Of a stretch of 64,000 nt of DNA, positions 36,044 to 44,821 are shown piece after piece. Numbering within the stretch: position 1 is the first letter of the stretch; each line of letters starts with the position of its first letter. Source of the stretch: Nitrospirota bacterium (GTDB lineage: Bacteria > Nitrospirota > Thermodesulfovibrionia > Thermodesulfovibrionales > Dissulfurispiraceae); contig WSNO01000006.1 in NCBI GenBank assembly GCA_009773415.1, positions 16,480 through 80,479 of the forward strand, written 5' to 3'. The translations under genes were made by a program, and so were the position numbers. The notes beneath the pieces were generated by a model that ran no database searches, had not been told where the DNA came from, and saw nothing but the letters and a program-made list of their open reading frames with translations.

Positions 36044-36775
36044 ATGGACGTTGTGAGAGCGCATGCTTTGACCAGGAAATACGGAGACTTTTTCGCAGTA
36101 AACGGGATTGATTTTGCGATAACGCAGGGCGAATGCTTCGGCTTTCTCGGACCAAATGGCGCGGGCAAGACTACGACAATGAAAATGATTTCATGCTTCT
36201 TGCCGCCCTCGTCCGGAGACCTGCATGTTTTTGATATGTCTGTCTGCGAGAAGCCGGGCGAAATCAAGGCACGGCTCGGAGTAATGCCGCAGGAGGACAA
36301 CCTCGACCCGGATCTGAATGTCATCGAAAATCTGATCGTCTATGCCCGCTATTTCGGAATCGGAAAGCGTGAAGCGATGCTGCGGGCAGGCGAGCTCCTG
36401 AAGTTCATCGAGCTGAGCGAGAGAAATCATACGCCGATCAAGGATCTTTCCGGCGGCATGAAGCGCCGCCTGATGCTGGTACGGGCGCTCATGAATAATC
36501 CGGAAATAATTATGCTCGATGAGCCGACCACCGGGCTGGACCCTGCGAGCCGGCGCTCGGTCTGGGACAGAATGAACGAACTCAAGTTCAATAATACAAC
36601 CTTGCTGCTGACGACTCACTATATTGAAGAAGCCGAGCGCCTCTGCGATCGCGTTGCGATTATGGACCGTGGGCGAATCGTTGCTGTCGACACACCCCGG
36701 ACACTCATGATCACTCATGGCGGGAACCTGGAGGATGTGTATCTGAAACTTACCGGGAGAACACTTGAAGGCTAG
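36044..36775 (+). CDS. ABC-2 exporter ATP-binding protein
   Basis: 243 residues. Walker A GPNGAGKTT is at 36-44, followed by 'MPQEDNLDPDLNVIENL', the signature LSGGMKRRL near 135 and Walker B IIMLDEPTTGLD. It resembles the NodI/DrrA group that drives ABC-2 type export of lipids, polysaccharides or drugs. It overlaps the permease gene by 11 bases. A TATACT box just upstream (about 36031) may be a -10 element. Confidence 0.92.
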   Translation: MDVVRAHALTRKYGDFFAVNGIDFAITQGECFGFLGPNGAGKTTTMKMISCFLPPSSGDLHVFDMSVCEKPGEIKARLGVMPQEDNLDPDLNVIENLIVYARYFGIGKREAMLRAGELLKFIELSERNHTPIKDLSGGMKRRLMLVRALMNNPEIIMLDEPTTGLDPASRRSVWDRMNELKFNNTTLLLTTHYIEEAERLCDRVAIMDRGRIVAVDTPRTLMITHGGNLEDVYLKLTGRTLEG

Positions 36776-37520
36776 TCGCGTCATCAGCGTCCTCCGCCGT
36801 CATTTGACCGTATATACCAAATTATACTTATCGAGCATTGCGCTGAATTTTGCGGAGCCGGTATTGTATCTTGCAGCATTCGGTATCGGGCTCGGCGCTT
36901 TCGTTCAGCAGATAGACGGCATGCCGTACCTGAACTTTATCGCGCCTGGCATTATCGCATCTTCAGCGACATTTGGAGCTGTTTATGAATGTACCTATGG
37001 AACATATGTGCGGATGTTTTTTCAGAAGACCTTTGATGCGATACTGGCAACGCCGGTTTCCTTATATGAACTGGTGGCTGCCGAACTCATCTGGGGAGCG
37101 CTCAAAAGCGCATTCTATGGTTCGATCATCATGCTGGTGCTGGCACTCTTCGGACTGCTGCCCTCCGCTCTTATCCTGTTTGCTGTCCCGGTGCTTTTTC
37201 TGTCCGGGCTCCTCTTTGCCTCGCTCGCGATGATTGTGGCAGCTATCGTGCCGGGCATTGAGTCATTCAACTATTTTTATACGCTCTTTATGACTCCGCT
37301 GTTTCTCTTTTCAGGCATTTTTTTCCCGCTCACCGGCCTGCCGCCTTTTGTTGAAAATATTGCTCTTCTTTCGCCGCTGCATCATCTCGTGACCGCATGC
37401 CGTGCGCTAGCGTATGGACAAACCGGCGGCGTATTTACTGATGTGCTCTGGATAACGGCAGCACTTGTTCTTGTCATACCCTGGCCCTTCAGGCTGCTGC
37501 GGAAAAAACTGATCAAATAA
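36765..37520 (+). CDS. ABC-2 type permease (NodJ-like)
   Basis: 251 residues and six membrane helices, with the ABC-2 signature region 'FLFSGIFFPLTGLPPFVENIALLSPLHHLVTACRAL'. It pairs with the overlapping ATPase to form an exporter. The start is TTG at 36765-36767, five bases after GGAG and inside the ATPase gene, so translation is coupled. NodIJ-type pairs export lipo-oligosaccharides in rhizobia, but relatives occur widely and the substrate here is unknown. A bidirectional terminator follows. Confidence 0.9.
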   Translation: MKASRVISVLRRHLTVYTKLYLSSIALNFAEPVLYLAAFGIGLGAFVQQIDGMPYLNFIAPGIIASSATFGAVYECTYGTYVRMFFQKTFDAILATPVSLYELVAAELIWGALKSAFYGSIIMLVLALFGLLPSALILFAVPVLFLSGLLFASLAMIVAAIVPGIESFNYFYTLFMTPLFLFSGIFFPLTGLPPFVENIALLSPLHHLVTACRALAYGQTGGVFTDVLWITAALVLVIPWPFRLLRKKLIK

Positions 37521-37524
37521 AAGA

Positions 37525-37552
37525 GGGCTGAGCCTTTTGGCTCAGCCCTTTG
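37525..37552. terminator. Bidirectional terminator between ABC exporter and cytochrome gene
   Basis: GGGCTGAGCC (37525-37534) and GGCTCAGCCC (37539-37548) form a perfect ten-base-pair stem with a TTTT loop. A TTT follows on the plus strand, and CTCTTTTATT follows on the minus strand. It can end both converging transcripts. Confidence 0.88.
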
Positions 37553-37576
37553 GCGCGTCGAACAGCTCTTAACTAT

Positions 37577-38884
37577 TTACTTGCCACCCTTGGCGATGCT
37601 CAGCTTCTTGGTGACCTTCTGCCACATCTGCGAGTTGCCCTCATCCTCTTTTTTGCCGTACGGCAGGTACCAGAGCTCGACCTCAACCGTCACGTCGTTG
37701 CTGATGATGGTGCGGGCAAGCTTGCCGTCCACCTTGCTCTCTTTATACAGCGGAACATAGAAGGTCTCCTTCACTGTTCTGAGCGGCGGCAGACTGGTGT
37801 CTTTCAGAAGACCGCTCTTTTCATACGGTCCTCTTCCCATCTTGTCCCCGCGTCCGAACTGCTGCGGAAGCGGCATATAAATTTTTTCCTGCTGATTGAT
37901 GATCTTTCCGTCAGGCGTTTTCGTGGTCACATACAGGACCACCCGGTTCGGCGTGGGTCAGCCGTCCGGAATCGCATGTCCCGCTTTGTTTTTCAGTTCG
38001 ACAATAACGGTCGCAGCCGGCGTCGTGGTTGCGATATCGCGCCACTGATAGCCTTCGGCATACACATGCATGTCGACAGCCATTTTTGCCAATTCAGGGG
38101 AGCGATAGCTCTGCATGTTGTGGCCGAGCTTCGACTTCTTCATATGGCAATCCTGGCAGGTTTCACGTTCACCTTCAGGAATGTAGGCAAAGTTGTAAGA
38201 ACCATACAGGGTTGCACACTGCGTGGGATTGTCCTGACCGAAGTTCGGTCCCTGACCATGGCACTGACCGCATAAAATCGATTCACCCATGATCTTGCTC
38301 TGTTTCATCTTCGGAAAATCGGGGGTCGGGTGTTCGCCGTTTTTGGAACCATACACCACATTCTTTTCCGGATAGCCGTCAGCCCACTTGTGAACAATGG
38401 CATTGCGCTGATGACAGACGAGACAGTTGATGTTCAGTGACTGAAGTGTCTTTGCCGCAGCGTCGTCAGTCTCCTTGAACGCATACACATTCTTCATAAT
38501 CTCCTGGGCAACACTGTCCTCAGCGTCTGCAAGCTGGGGCAGATGGCAATTGGCGCAGACCATAAGATGTTCTATCTTCATGTCTTCCGGCTTCTTAACC
38601 CCGGAAAAGGGCCAGTCCTTATGCCCATTCTCGACAGTCGTCTTGAATGTTGCTGCAGTGCGGCCGACATCAGCCGGACCGAACATGGAACGTGCATGGA
38701 GAGATTGCTCCCACTCTTCATAGATTTCCGCATGGCAGTCTTTGCACGAGGTGGAGTCATACATCTTCACGAGTTCAGCGATAGTCTTCGCCTTTTTCAC
38801 GTTTTTTACGGCCGGACCTGACGCAAATGCGGTCAGAGCAAAGCCGACGAGAGCGAAAATCACGCAAATCTTAAAAAACTTCAT
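37577..38884 (-). CDS. extKL: Pentaheme c-type cytochrome, ExtKL-like, with in-frame TGA (probable selenocysteine)
   Basis: Read through one TGA (37958-37960), this is a 435-residue protein. A signal peptide (1-21) is followed by five CxxCH heme sites: Cys47-His51, 110-114, 154-158, 205-209 and 243-247. The TGA is residue 309, in GHAIPDG-TGA-PTPNRVVLYV. The frame stays open for 126 more codons of ordinary protein sequence, and no ribosome site supports a separate second gene. A hairpin GUGGUC/GACCAC with an eight-base GU-containing loop starts 15 bases after the TGA, roughly where a bacterial SECIS would be. From memory, Geobacter ExtKL is a pentaheme selenoprotein named in this way. A nonsense mutation is the alternative. 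AAAGGAGG precedes the ATG. No ext porin genes are adjacent. Confidence 0.82.
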
Positions 38885-39065
38885 TACACCCTCCTTTCAT
38901 ATCTGAATCAGGTACGGCGGTACAGTCTGGAACTCCCACCTCCCTTCGGATAGACGTAATGAACAGATGTGCTTACACTTATATTAGAACTACCGTTTAT
39001 ATAGCACATACGCCCGAGGGTGAGCAATAAAGATATAGCTATACTGCATATAGGATAAATCGAAG

Positions 39066-39485
39066 CTATTTGGCGTGAAGCGGTCTCATCACGAATGAAG
39101 AATCGGCATGCCCGTCTTTCATCTTGATAAGCAGCCATTCCTTTCTCTTGCCTTTCATGCAGACAAGGACAAAAGCACCGTTCAGTTTTTTTCCGTGCAG
39201 GACAAATTCGATGCGCCCTTCGATCGGATTGCCTGAGACAAGATCAAAGGGGCCGGTGTCCCAGATGCAGACGGCTCCGGCGCCGTACTGATTTTTGGGA
39301 ATGACTCCTTCAAACGAAGCGTAGGAGAGTTCATGGTCATCAACATGAATAGCGAGGCGCTTTTCGGCCGGATTCATGGACGGCCCCTTGGGCACAGCCC
39401 ACGAAGCCAGAACTCCATCTATTTCGAGCCTGAAATCAAAATGAAGCTGGCCGGCATGATGCTCGTGCACAACAAAAACCGGCAT
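39066..39485 (-). CDS. Stand-alone LigD-type 3'-phosphoesterase domain protein
   Basis: 139 residues. It consists of one LigD phosphoesterase domain: 'FVVHEHHAGQLHFDFRLEIDGVLASWAVPKGPS', then 'HVDDHELSYASFEGVIP' and 'YGAGAVCIWDTG'. The metal-binding His and Asp residues of the family are present. In LigD this domain trims 3' ends during non-homologous end joining. Here no ligase, polymerase or Ku gene is adjacent. I start at the ATG at 39483-39485, after the end of the zinc-ribbon gene; a longer frame upstream overlaps that gene and is not conserved-looking. Confidence 0.82.
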   Translation of the reverse strand: MPVFVVHEHHAGQLHFDFRLEIDGVLASWAVPKGPSMNPAEKRLAIHVDDHELSYASFEGVIPKNQYGAGAVCIWDTGPFDLVSGNPIEGRIEFVLHGKKLNGAFVLVCMKGKRKEWLLIKMKDGHADSSFVMRPLHAK

Positions 39486-39507
39486 GGTATGTTTGAGTCC
39501 GGAAACG

Positions 39508-39729
39508 TTAGCTGCTTTTTTTACAGCGGCCGCCGGAAACGGACTTCGAAGCCATTTTGGCGGACATGTAACTTTCGTACATTTCCGCACCATACCCGAG
39601 GCAGACCTCACAAAAGCAACGGGAGACAGCTGACGGCATCCCTTCGCCGGACTGCTCAGCAATGCGAATGGAAAAAAGCTTATTGTCTGCCGATTTTGAT
39701 GCGCCGCATATTTCACATTTCTTTTCCAT
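39508..39729 (-). CDS. Small zinc-ribbon-like protein
   Basis: 73 residues starting MEKKCEICGASK. A CxxC pair (Cys5, Cys8) and a CFCEVC cluster in the middle suggest one zinc site; the C-terminal third is basic (KMASKSVSGGRCKKSS). I do not recognise a named family. It ends 22 bases before the phosphoesterase gene and is on the same strand. Its frame is open upstream to 39765, but the ATG at 39727-39729 gives the natural beginning. Confidence 0.65.
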   Translation of the reverse strand: MEKKCEICGASKSADNKLFSIRIAEQSGEGMPSAVSRCFCEVCLGYGAEMYESYMSAKMASKSVSGGRCKKSS

Positions 39730-39767
39730 GCTGAAAGTATATATCAGAGAGCGGAAATTCGCCAAGA

Positions 39768-40424
39768 TCAGGGGTTACTCGCTATGATGCCCTTCTTCAT
39801 GACTAGAATCTGTTTTGTCAGTTTTTCCGCCTGATTCCGATCGTGAGTGCTCATTACAATCGTGGTTCGGGTCTGTTTGCCGAGAGACATGATGAACTCT
39901 TCAATAAACGCGGTATGCTTCTCATCGACAGACGCGGTCGGCTCGTCCAGCAGAAGCAGTTCAGGCTCGATTGCAAGCGCACGCGCAATGCCGAGCCGCT
40001 GGGCTTCTCCGCTCGACAGTGTTCGTGCCTCCTGCCGGATCTTGTGTGATAGCCCGACTGAGACAAGTGCTTCTTCAACCCGCTCAACAATCGACGAGGG
40101 ATCAGCATCGCGAATGCGCAGTCCGTATGCGATGTTGTCAAACACGGTACCCCTGAATACTGTTGTCTTTGGAAAAACGAGCGTGACGCGACGGCGAAGC
40201 ACCAAATCCTGATTCAGTTCCTCATCCCGGTCATAAAACCGGATACTCCCCGCATCGATAGGTTCCAGCATCGCGCATATCCTGAGGAGCGTCGACTTGC
40301 CGCTGCCGTTCGGTCCCATGACGACCGATGTCGTGCCGGCTTCAAACGTATGCGAAAAAGGTCCGAATACCGGCTCGCCGTCATAATTCCGCATCACCCC
40401 GCCCAGCACAAGCGCAAGACTCAC
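39768..40424 (-). CDS. tupC: Tungstate ABC transporter ATP-binding protein
   Basis: 218 residues. Walker A GPNGSGKST (about 37-45), a shortened signature 'LSSGEAQRLGIARAL' and Walker B 'LLLLDEPTASVD' are present. Its role comes from its operon: permease TupB and binding protein TupA precede it. It overlaps tupB by four bases. The second glycine of the usual LSGGQ is replaced by SG, common in this branch. It would power uptake of tungstate for tungsten or molybdenum enzymes. Confidence 0.88.
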   Translation of the reverse strand: MSLALVLGGVMRNYDGEPVFGPFSHTFEAGTTSVVMGPNGSGKSTLLRICAMLEPIDAGSIRFYDRDEELNQDLVLRRRVTLVFPKTTVFRGTVFDNIAYGLRIRDADPSSIVERVEEALVSVGLSHKIRQEARTLSSGEAQRLGIARALAIEPELLLLDEPTASVDEKHTAFIEEFIMSLGKQTRTTIVMSTHDRNQAEKLTKQILVMKKGIIASNP

Positions 40425-41125
40425 AAGTTCCTCCTCATGCCGCGTTGCTGCATAGCAGACAAGACTGCATTAATCATAAGTGAAATACTGAGAAGGATAA
40501 TGCCGAGTGCAAGCGCCAGTTCGAAATTTCCCTTGTCGGCCTCCATGGCGATCGTCGTCGTCATCACACGGGTAGCCCCCGCAATATTGCCGCCTACAAT
40601 GAGTATTGCTCCGACCTCTGCCGCGAGGCGTCCATAGCCGGCCACCAGGGCGGCGATGATGCCTGTTCCCGCCTCCCGCACAACGACTCGGTCTGCCTGT
40701 TGAGGGGTAGCTCCCAGAGTTAATGCGGTCAGGCGCACCATCGGATCAACGCCGGAAACTGCGGACTGAACCAGTGAAACAATAATCGGAAATGCGAGAA
40801 TAATCTGGGCGACAACCATTGCTGTCGGAGTGTACAAGAGTCCCAGTCCTCCGAGCGGACCACTTCGCGAAAGGAAAAGAAAAACAAACAGACCGACAAC
40901 AACCGGAGGCAGGCCGACGCACGTATTCACAATACTCAGCACCAGTCCCCGCAAAGGGAAGCTTCGCAAGCCGATCGCCACTCCGAGTGGAATTGCAGCA
41001 AGTGAGGCAATACACAACGCGCCGAGCGAGACTTCCAGCGAAAGAAGAACTATCGCCAGAAGCTCATTGTCAAGCGCCGTTATTAACTGCAGTGCCTTTG
41101 CGAACGCTTCGTATATATATTCCAT
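40421..41125 (-). CDS. tupB: Tungstate ABC transporter permease
   Basis: 234 residues with five or six membrane helices. The permease EAA-type loop is in 'LTALTLGATPQQADRVVVREAGTGIIAALVAGYGRLAAEVGAILIVGGNI', and the TupB-like beginning 'LLAIVLLSLEVSLGALCIASLAAIPLGV' is clear. It is followed with a four-base overlap by tupC and preceded by tupA after a 109-base gap. Confidence 0.9.
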   Translation of the reverse strand: MEYIYEAFAKALQLITALDNELLAIVLLSLEVSLGALCIASLAAIPLGVAIGLRSFPLRGLVLSIVNTCVGLPPVVVGLFVFLFLSRSGPLGGLGLLYTPTAMVVAQIILAFPIIVSLVQSAVSGVDPMVRLTALTLGATPQQADRVVVREAGTGIIAALVAGYGRLAAEVGAILIVGGNIAGATRVMTTTIAMEADKGNFELALALGIILLSISLMINAVLSAMQQRGMRRNL

Positions 41126-41234
41126 ATCGAAAAAGCAGTGTCCGGGATTCAGAATTTCGGGGGAAGGAACAGCAAGCTGACTTCAAAATCTGCCCCCTGT
41201 ATCCTGAATTCCGGCCTCTGAATCCTGCCTGTCC

Positions 41235-42053
41235 CTATTTTTTTGCGTTGGCAATGAAGAGCGCATTGCCGTTTTTGTCCTGAAAGGATGCGATGGCCTG
41301 TTGCCCTTCTTTCGAAACAAGCCAGTTCACAAACTGCATTGCTTCGGCATATTTTACATGCTTGTGCTTTTCCGGATTGACCGCCATTATGCCGTACTGA
41401 TTGAAAAGCAGCGGGTCGCCCTCAAAAACAATGCCCATATCGAGTTTGTCCTTGTCTTTCGTTGCAAGCCACGTGCCGCGATCGGTAAGCGTGTACGCCT
41501 GTTTTTCATGTGCGATGCGCTGGGTCTTTTCCATGCCTTGCCCGACCTCAAGATACCACTTCTGGCCTTTCGGATCGACAAAAATTTTCTTCCACAGCTC
41601 CAGCTCTTTGGTATGAGTGCCGGACTTGTCTCCGCGAGAAACAAAAGACAATCCTGATGCAGATATTTTCTTCATTGCCTCGGCGGCAGACCTTGCACCT
41701 TTGATTTTCGCCGGATCGTTCTTCGGTCCGATTATAACGAAATCGTTATACATAACATCGTGCCGGTTGACAAAATATCCTGCCTTGACCGCATCAAGCT
41801 CCTGCTCTCTGGCATGCACGAAGACAACGTCGGCATCGCCGCGCTTGCCGTTCTCAATTGCTGCGCCGGTCCCGCGTGCAACGACCTTTACCTTAATGCC
41901 GGTCTTCTTTTCGAATATCGGAAGAATGGAGCCGAACAAGCCGGAATTCTCGGTACTCGTCGTCGATGCGCAGAGAATCTCTGCCGCAGAAGCAGAAAAG
42001 GGCATGACCAATGCACATGCAAGTGCGATCAGTGTTCTCGTCATCCATATCAT
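41235..42053 (-). CDS. tupA: Tungstate-binding periplasmic protein
   Basis: 272 residues. A signal peptide (about 1-23) is followed by 'ILCASTTSTENSGLF', whose TTST motif is the oxyanion-binding hallmark of TupA, then 'VVARGTGAAIENGKRGDADVVFVHA' and 'FVSRGDKSGTHTKELELWKKI'. TupA prefers tungstate over molybdate. It heads the tup genes and starts nine bases after the 100-residue hypothetical gene. Two starts (42053 and 42044) are nearly equal; the first follows AAGG by five bases. Confidence 0.93.
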   Translation of the reverse strand: MIWMTRTLIALACALVMPFSASAAEILCASTTSTENSGLFGSILPIFEKKTGIKVKVVARGTGAAIENGKRGDADVVFVHAREQELDAVKAGYFVNRHDVMYNDFVIIGPKNDPAKIKGARSAAEAMKKISASGLSFVSRGDKSGTHTKELELWKKIFVDPKGQKWYLEVGQGMEKTQRIAHEKQAYTLTDRGTWLATKDKDKLDMGIVFEGDPLLFNQYGIMAVNPEKHKHVKYAEAMQFVNWLVSKEGQQAIASFQDKNGNALFIANAKK

Positions 42054-42062
42054 CGCAGCCTT

Positions 42063-42365
42063 CTATTCATTATCGCCTTCCAGTGACTTCTTTCTGAGCG
42101 ATGGACGCAGTTCCTTGCCGAGTTCCCTATAGAGCGTTGCGATCGACTCGGTCAGCCGCTGCTCGGGAGAACGAACTGTTGCTTCAAGCACGTCTTCAAG
42201 AGGGTAATCTTCATGGTGCTGGTCGGGAAATACGATGCGGATATGCGACCGTTTCAGAAAAAATGCGCGTTTCAGGCTCCCGTCGCCCGCCCGAAACGGC
42301 ACGATAACATATTCAAGCGTCTCCTGCAGTCCATGTCGTCGAATAACGTTCGCGATCGCTTCCAT
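42063..42365 (-). CDS. Hypothetical protein upstream of tupA
   Basis: 100 residues, not recognised. It has mixed alpha/beta character with 'LEYVIVPFRAGDGSLKRAFFLKRSHIRIVFPDQ' at its core and a charged C-terminus, and no signal peptide or membrane helix. Because it ends nine bases before tupA on the same strand it probably shares the transcript. A regulator or metal-handling helper is conceivable but unsupported. Confidence 0.6.
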   Translation of the reverse strand: MEAIANVIRRHGLQETLEYVIVPFRAGDGSLKRAFFLKRSHIRIVFPDQHHEDYPLEDVLEATVRSPEQRLTESIATLYRELGKELRPSLRKKSLEGDNE

Positions 42366-42542
42366 GAATTATGACAATACCACAGAGAACGGCGTGGCGC
42401 AAATCTGTTTCGTGCCGTTCAGAACGGAACGCTGCCTGATGCACAGGGATCTCCGCTGTTGTCTCCGACGCTATTAGAAAAATTGATTCAGACTATCAGG
42501 TCTGCTACAATATGCAAAATTTAATTGCTGGGGCACTATCGC

Positions 42543-43469
42543 ATGGAAGATCACCGGATAAAGGCTTTTTGTTTGGTTGTCGAGCTCAAGAGCTTTTCCA
42601 GGGCTGCCGAGGCTAAACACATCACACAGTCCGCGATAAGTCAGATTGTTCGCTCACTTGAAGAGGAACTCAAGGTAAAGCTGCTGAATCGTGACGACAA
42701 GGATATCACGCTCACGCCGGCCGGTCGCATTTTCTATCAGCATGCCAAAACGCTTCTCGCAGACTACCGACGCATCGAAACCGACATGTCTGAGCTGGGC
42801 GGGCAGATGCACGGCCAGTTGTCAATCGCCACAATCCCGACGCTTGCGATGCAGTTTCTTCCTCCGATTATCAGGGAATTCTCTCTGGAACATCCGAATG
42901 TCGAGTTCTCCATCACGCTCGGCAACAGCGATGAGGCAGTGCTGGCTCTGCGTCAGGAATTCTGCAATCTCTGTCTCTTCGAGGGTTCGCTGCAAAAGCT
43001 GCCGCTGGGCGCAAAGAAATTTGCCCGCGATGAAATGGTCTTTGTTGTCTCGGCGGACAATAAACTCGCGGCGAAGGCCCATGTTAGCGCCGCTGATCTT
43101 AAGAAAGCTTTTTTTATTCTGCCCGAAGTCGGAACAAGCATCCGGACGCTGACCGACAAGCATATTACCGCCCTCGGGCTTTCCCCGGACCAGATCCTCA
43201 TCTCTGTTGTCGTGACGGACCCGATCATGCGCGTGATTATGGCATCCGCCGGCAATGGGGTTGCATTCGTCTCGACCTGGTCTGCAATTCAGCAACTGCG
43301 AGCCGGCAAACTTGTCATTCTGAAAACGGGAAGGAAGCCGCACGTTCGTGATTATTATTGGGCAACACCTGACGGAGTGCCGTCCCCGCTCGTTAAGCGG
43401 TTTGTCCGCGCTGTCGAACGTTCCAGTGCAGAAATCGGTGTTCCTGATTCCGACCTGGCTTCGTCATAA
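42543..43469 (+). CDS. LysR-family transcriptional regulator
   Basis: 308 residues. The winged helix-turn-helix is at about 5-62 ('FCLVVELKSFSRAAEAKHITQSAISQIVRSLEEEL'), followed by a periplasmic-binding-like effector domain ('GQLSIATIPTLAMQFLPPIIREF'). It is divergent from the tupA-upstream gene, so it may control that operon, in the usual LysR manner. It could equally act on the OsmC gene 90 bases downstream. The ATG at 42543 is preferred over a TTG at 42525 because it fits the family's N-terminus. Confidence 0.92.
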   Translation: MEDHRIKAFCLVVELKSFSRAAEAKHITQSAISQIVRSLEEELKVKLLNRDDKDITLTPAGRIFYQHAKTLLADYRRIETDMSELGGQMHGQLSIATIPTLAMQFLPPIIREFSLEHPNVEFSITLGNSDEAVLALRQEFCNLCLFEGSLQKLPLGAKKFARDEMVFVVSADNKLAAKAHVSAADLKKAFFILPEVGTSIRTLTDKHITALGLSPDQILISVVVTDPIMRVIMASAGNGVAFVSTWSAIQQLRAGKLVILKTGRKPHVRDYYWATPDGVPSPLVKRFVRAVERSSAEIGVPDSDLASS

Positions 43470-43559
43470 CAGCACCATTGCCTGAGACTTTTCAGCATGC
43501 AGCGCACATTTCCGGCACGATAGAATGATGAAAATCTTTACCATAGGAGAAAGCATATT

Positions 43560-43964
43560 ATGGAGATGAAGATATCCTTCCCCGGCGGCAAAAAAGTGAA
43601 TGCTGAATTCAGCGGAATGATCGTTCAGACGGACCAGCCTGCCAGATACGGCGGAGAAGGAAGCGCGCCCTCGCCGTTTGAGTATTTTTTGGCTTCAATA
43701 GGAACATGTGCAGGCATTTTCGTGCTGAGTTTTTGCCAGGAGCGAAAGATCCCGACCGAAGGCATGTCGATTCTGCAGCGGGTCGAGTATACGCCGAACG
43801 AAGCAGGCAAGCCGGTCATGGACAGAATTATTCTGGAGATTCATGTCCCGGCTCATTTTCCGGAGAAATATCATAACGCCGTCATAAAAGTTGCGGACCA
43901 GTGCGCCGTCAAGAAAGCAATCATGAACCCGCCGAAGTTTGAGGTGAAGACGGTAGTGAGTTAA
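43560..43964 (+). CDS. OsmC-family protein
   Basis: 134 residues. The two redox cysteines of OsmC/Ohr proteins are in 'SIGTCAGIFVLSFCQ' and 'KVADQCAVKKAI'. It would reduce organic hydroperoxides or act on a related thiol chemistry in the cytoplasm. A GGAGAAAG site precedes the ATG. It follows the LysR gene on the same strand. After it, the stretch to 44117 holds no gene I can support. Confidence 0.88.
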   Translation: MEMKISFPGGKKVNAEFSGMIVQTDQPARYGGEGSAPSPFEYFLASIGTCAGIFVLSFCQERKIPTEGMSILQRVEYTPNEAGKPVMDRIILEIHVPAHFPEKYHNAVIKVADQCAVKKAIMNPPKFEVKTVVS

Positions 43965-44117
43965 AGAAAGTTCTCAGCGCCCTGATTCCGGTATTCATGA
44001 AGATAAAGAAAGCCTGAACAATAAGCAGAGAAAGACGCGAGCAACCGGTTCGCAACTCTCTGCGGCTACTATCGCATTCCCGCCTTATGCGCTTCAACGC
44101 TTTCATTGCCACCATAC

Positions 44118-44161
44118 TTGACATCTTTTTTTTCATTTTGATATGTTAGTAAGCACTTACT
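44118..44161 (+). promoter_or_regulatory. Promoter and TetR operator of the first efflux locus
   Basis: TTGACA (44118-44123) and TATGTT (44142-44147) are spaced 18 bases apart. Immediately after and touching the -10 lies the palindrome AGTAAG-CA-CTTACT (44148-44161), ideally placed for repression by the TetR encoded just downstream. The same arrangement precedes the second TetR gene at 50.5 kb. Confidence 0.78.
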
Positions 44162-44179
44162 TATTTTTTGGAGGACGCC

Positions 44180-44821
44180 ATGCCTCGGCAGAAAAAGACT
44201 CACCACCCATCAGAAGAGCAGACGATCCCGACCCGCGAACGGATACTCACGGCAGCGCTCACCCTCTTTTCGCAGCGTGGATACATCGGCGCGACAACGC
44301 GCCAGATAGCTGCGGAAGCGGGTGTCGCAGAACTGACCCTGTTTCGCCATTTTCCCCGCAAGGAGCTCATTATGCAGGATCTGCTCCAGACGAGGTCCTC
44401 GCTTTCCGCTCTCAGGGAGATACTTCCCCAGGTTCAGCACCTTTCCTGCGAGGGGGCTCTGAATGCGGTTGCCCGGGTCTTTCTTGCCACACTGCGCGAG
44501 CGGCAGGAGCTCTTGAAAATCTTTCTCACGGAGTGTGCCCGATATCCTGAGCAGGTCAAGGAAATGCATTTTTCTTTCATGACAAGCCTCTTTGAAACGC
44601 TCGCCAACTACCTGCAGGAGCTGCAGAGGAAAAAAGTTGTTCGCGTCATGGATCTGAAAATGGCTGCTCAGGCATTTTTCGGCATTTTCTATTCTTACTT
44701 CATCTGTCGGGAAATCATCGGGTTTATCGATAATACCGGAACAACCGAAGACGATTACATTCGGTATTACGTCGAAACATTCATTCACGGCATCAAGGGG
44801 ACGGCATATGGGAAACGTTAG
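44180..44821 (+). CDS. TetR/AcrR-family repressor (first efflux locus)
   Basis: 213 residues. The helix-turn-helix (about 22-65) reads 'ILTAALTLFSQRGYIGATTRQIAAEAGVAELTLFRHF'; the rest is an all-helical ligand and dimer domain. It is clearly a paralogue of the TetR at 50.5 kb (shared FSQ+GY+GATTR, LFRHFP+KE, and ECR/F..P segments). GGAGG lies five bases before the ATG at 44180. It overlaps the tolC-like gene by 14 bases, so it probably represses its own operon in response to a toxic ligand. Confidence 0.92.
   Translation: MPRQKKTHHPSEEQTIPTRERILTAALTLFSQRGYIGATTRQIAAEAGVAELTLFRHFPRKELIMQDLLQTRSSLSALREILPQVQHLSCEGALNAVARVFLATLRERQELLKIFLTECARYPEQVKEMHFSFMTSLFETLANYLQELQRKKVVRVMDLKMAAQAFFGIFYSYFICREIIGFIDNTGTTEDDYIRYYVETFIHGIKGTAYGKR

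Noticed and set aside
37577..37942. A separate 121-residue gene starting with GTG at 37942
   Set aside because: It has no ribosome site, is in the same frame as the cytochrome with only one TGA between, and reads as the natural continuation of it.
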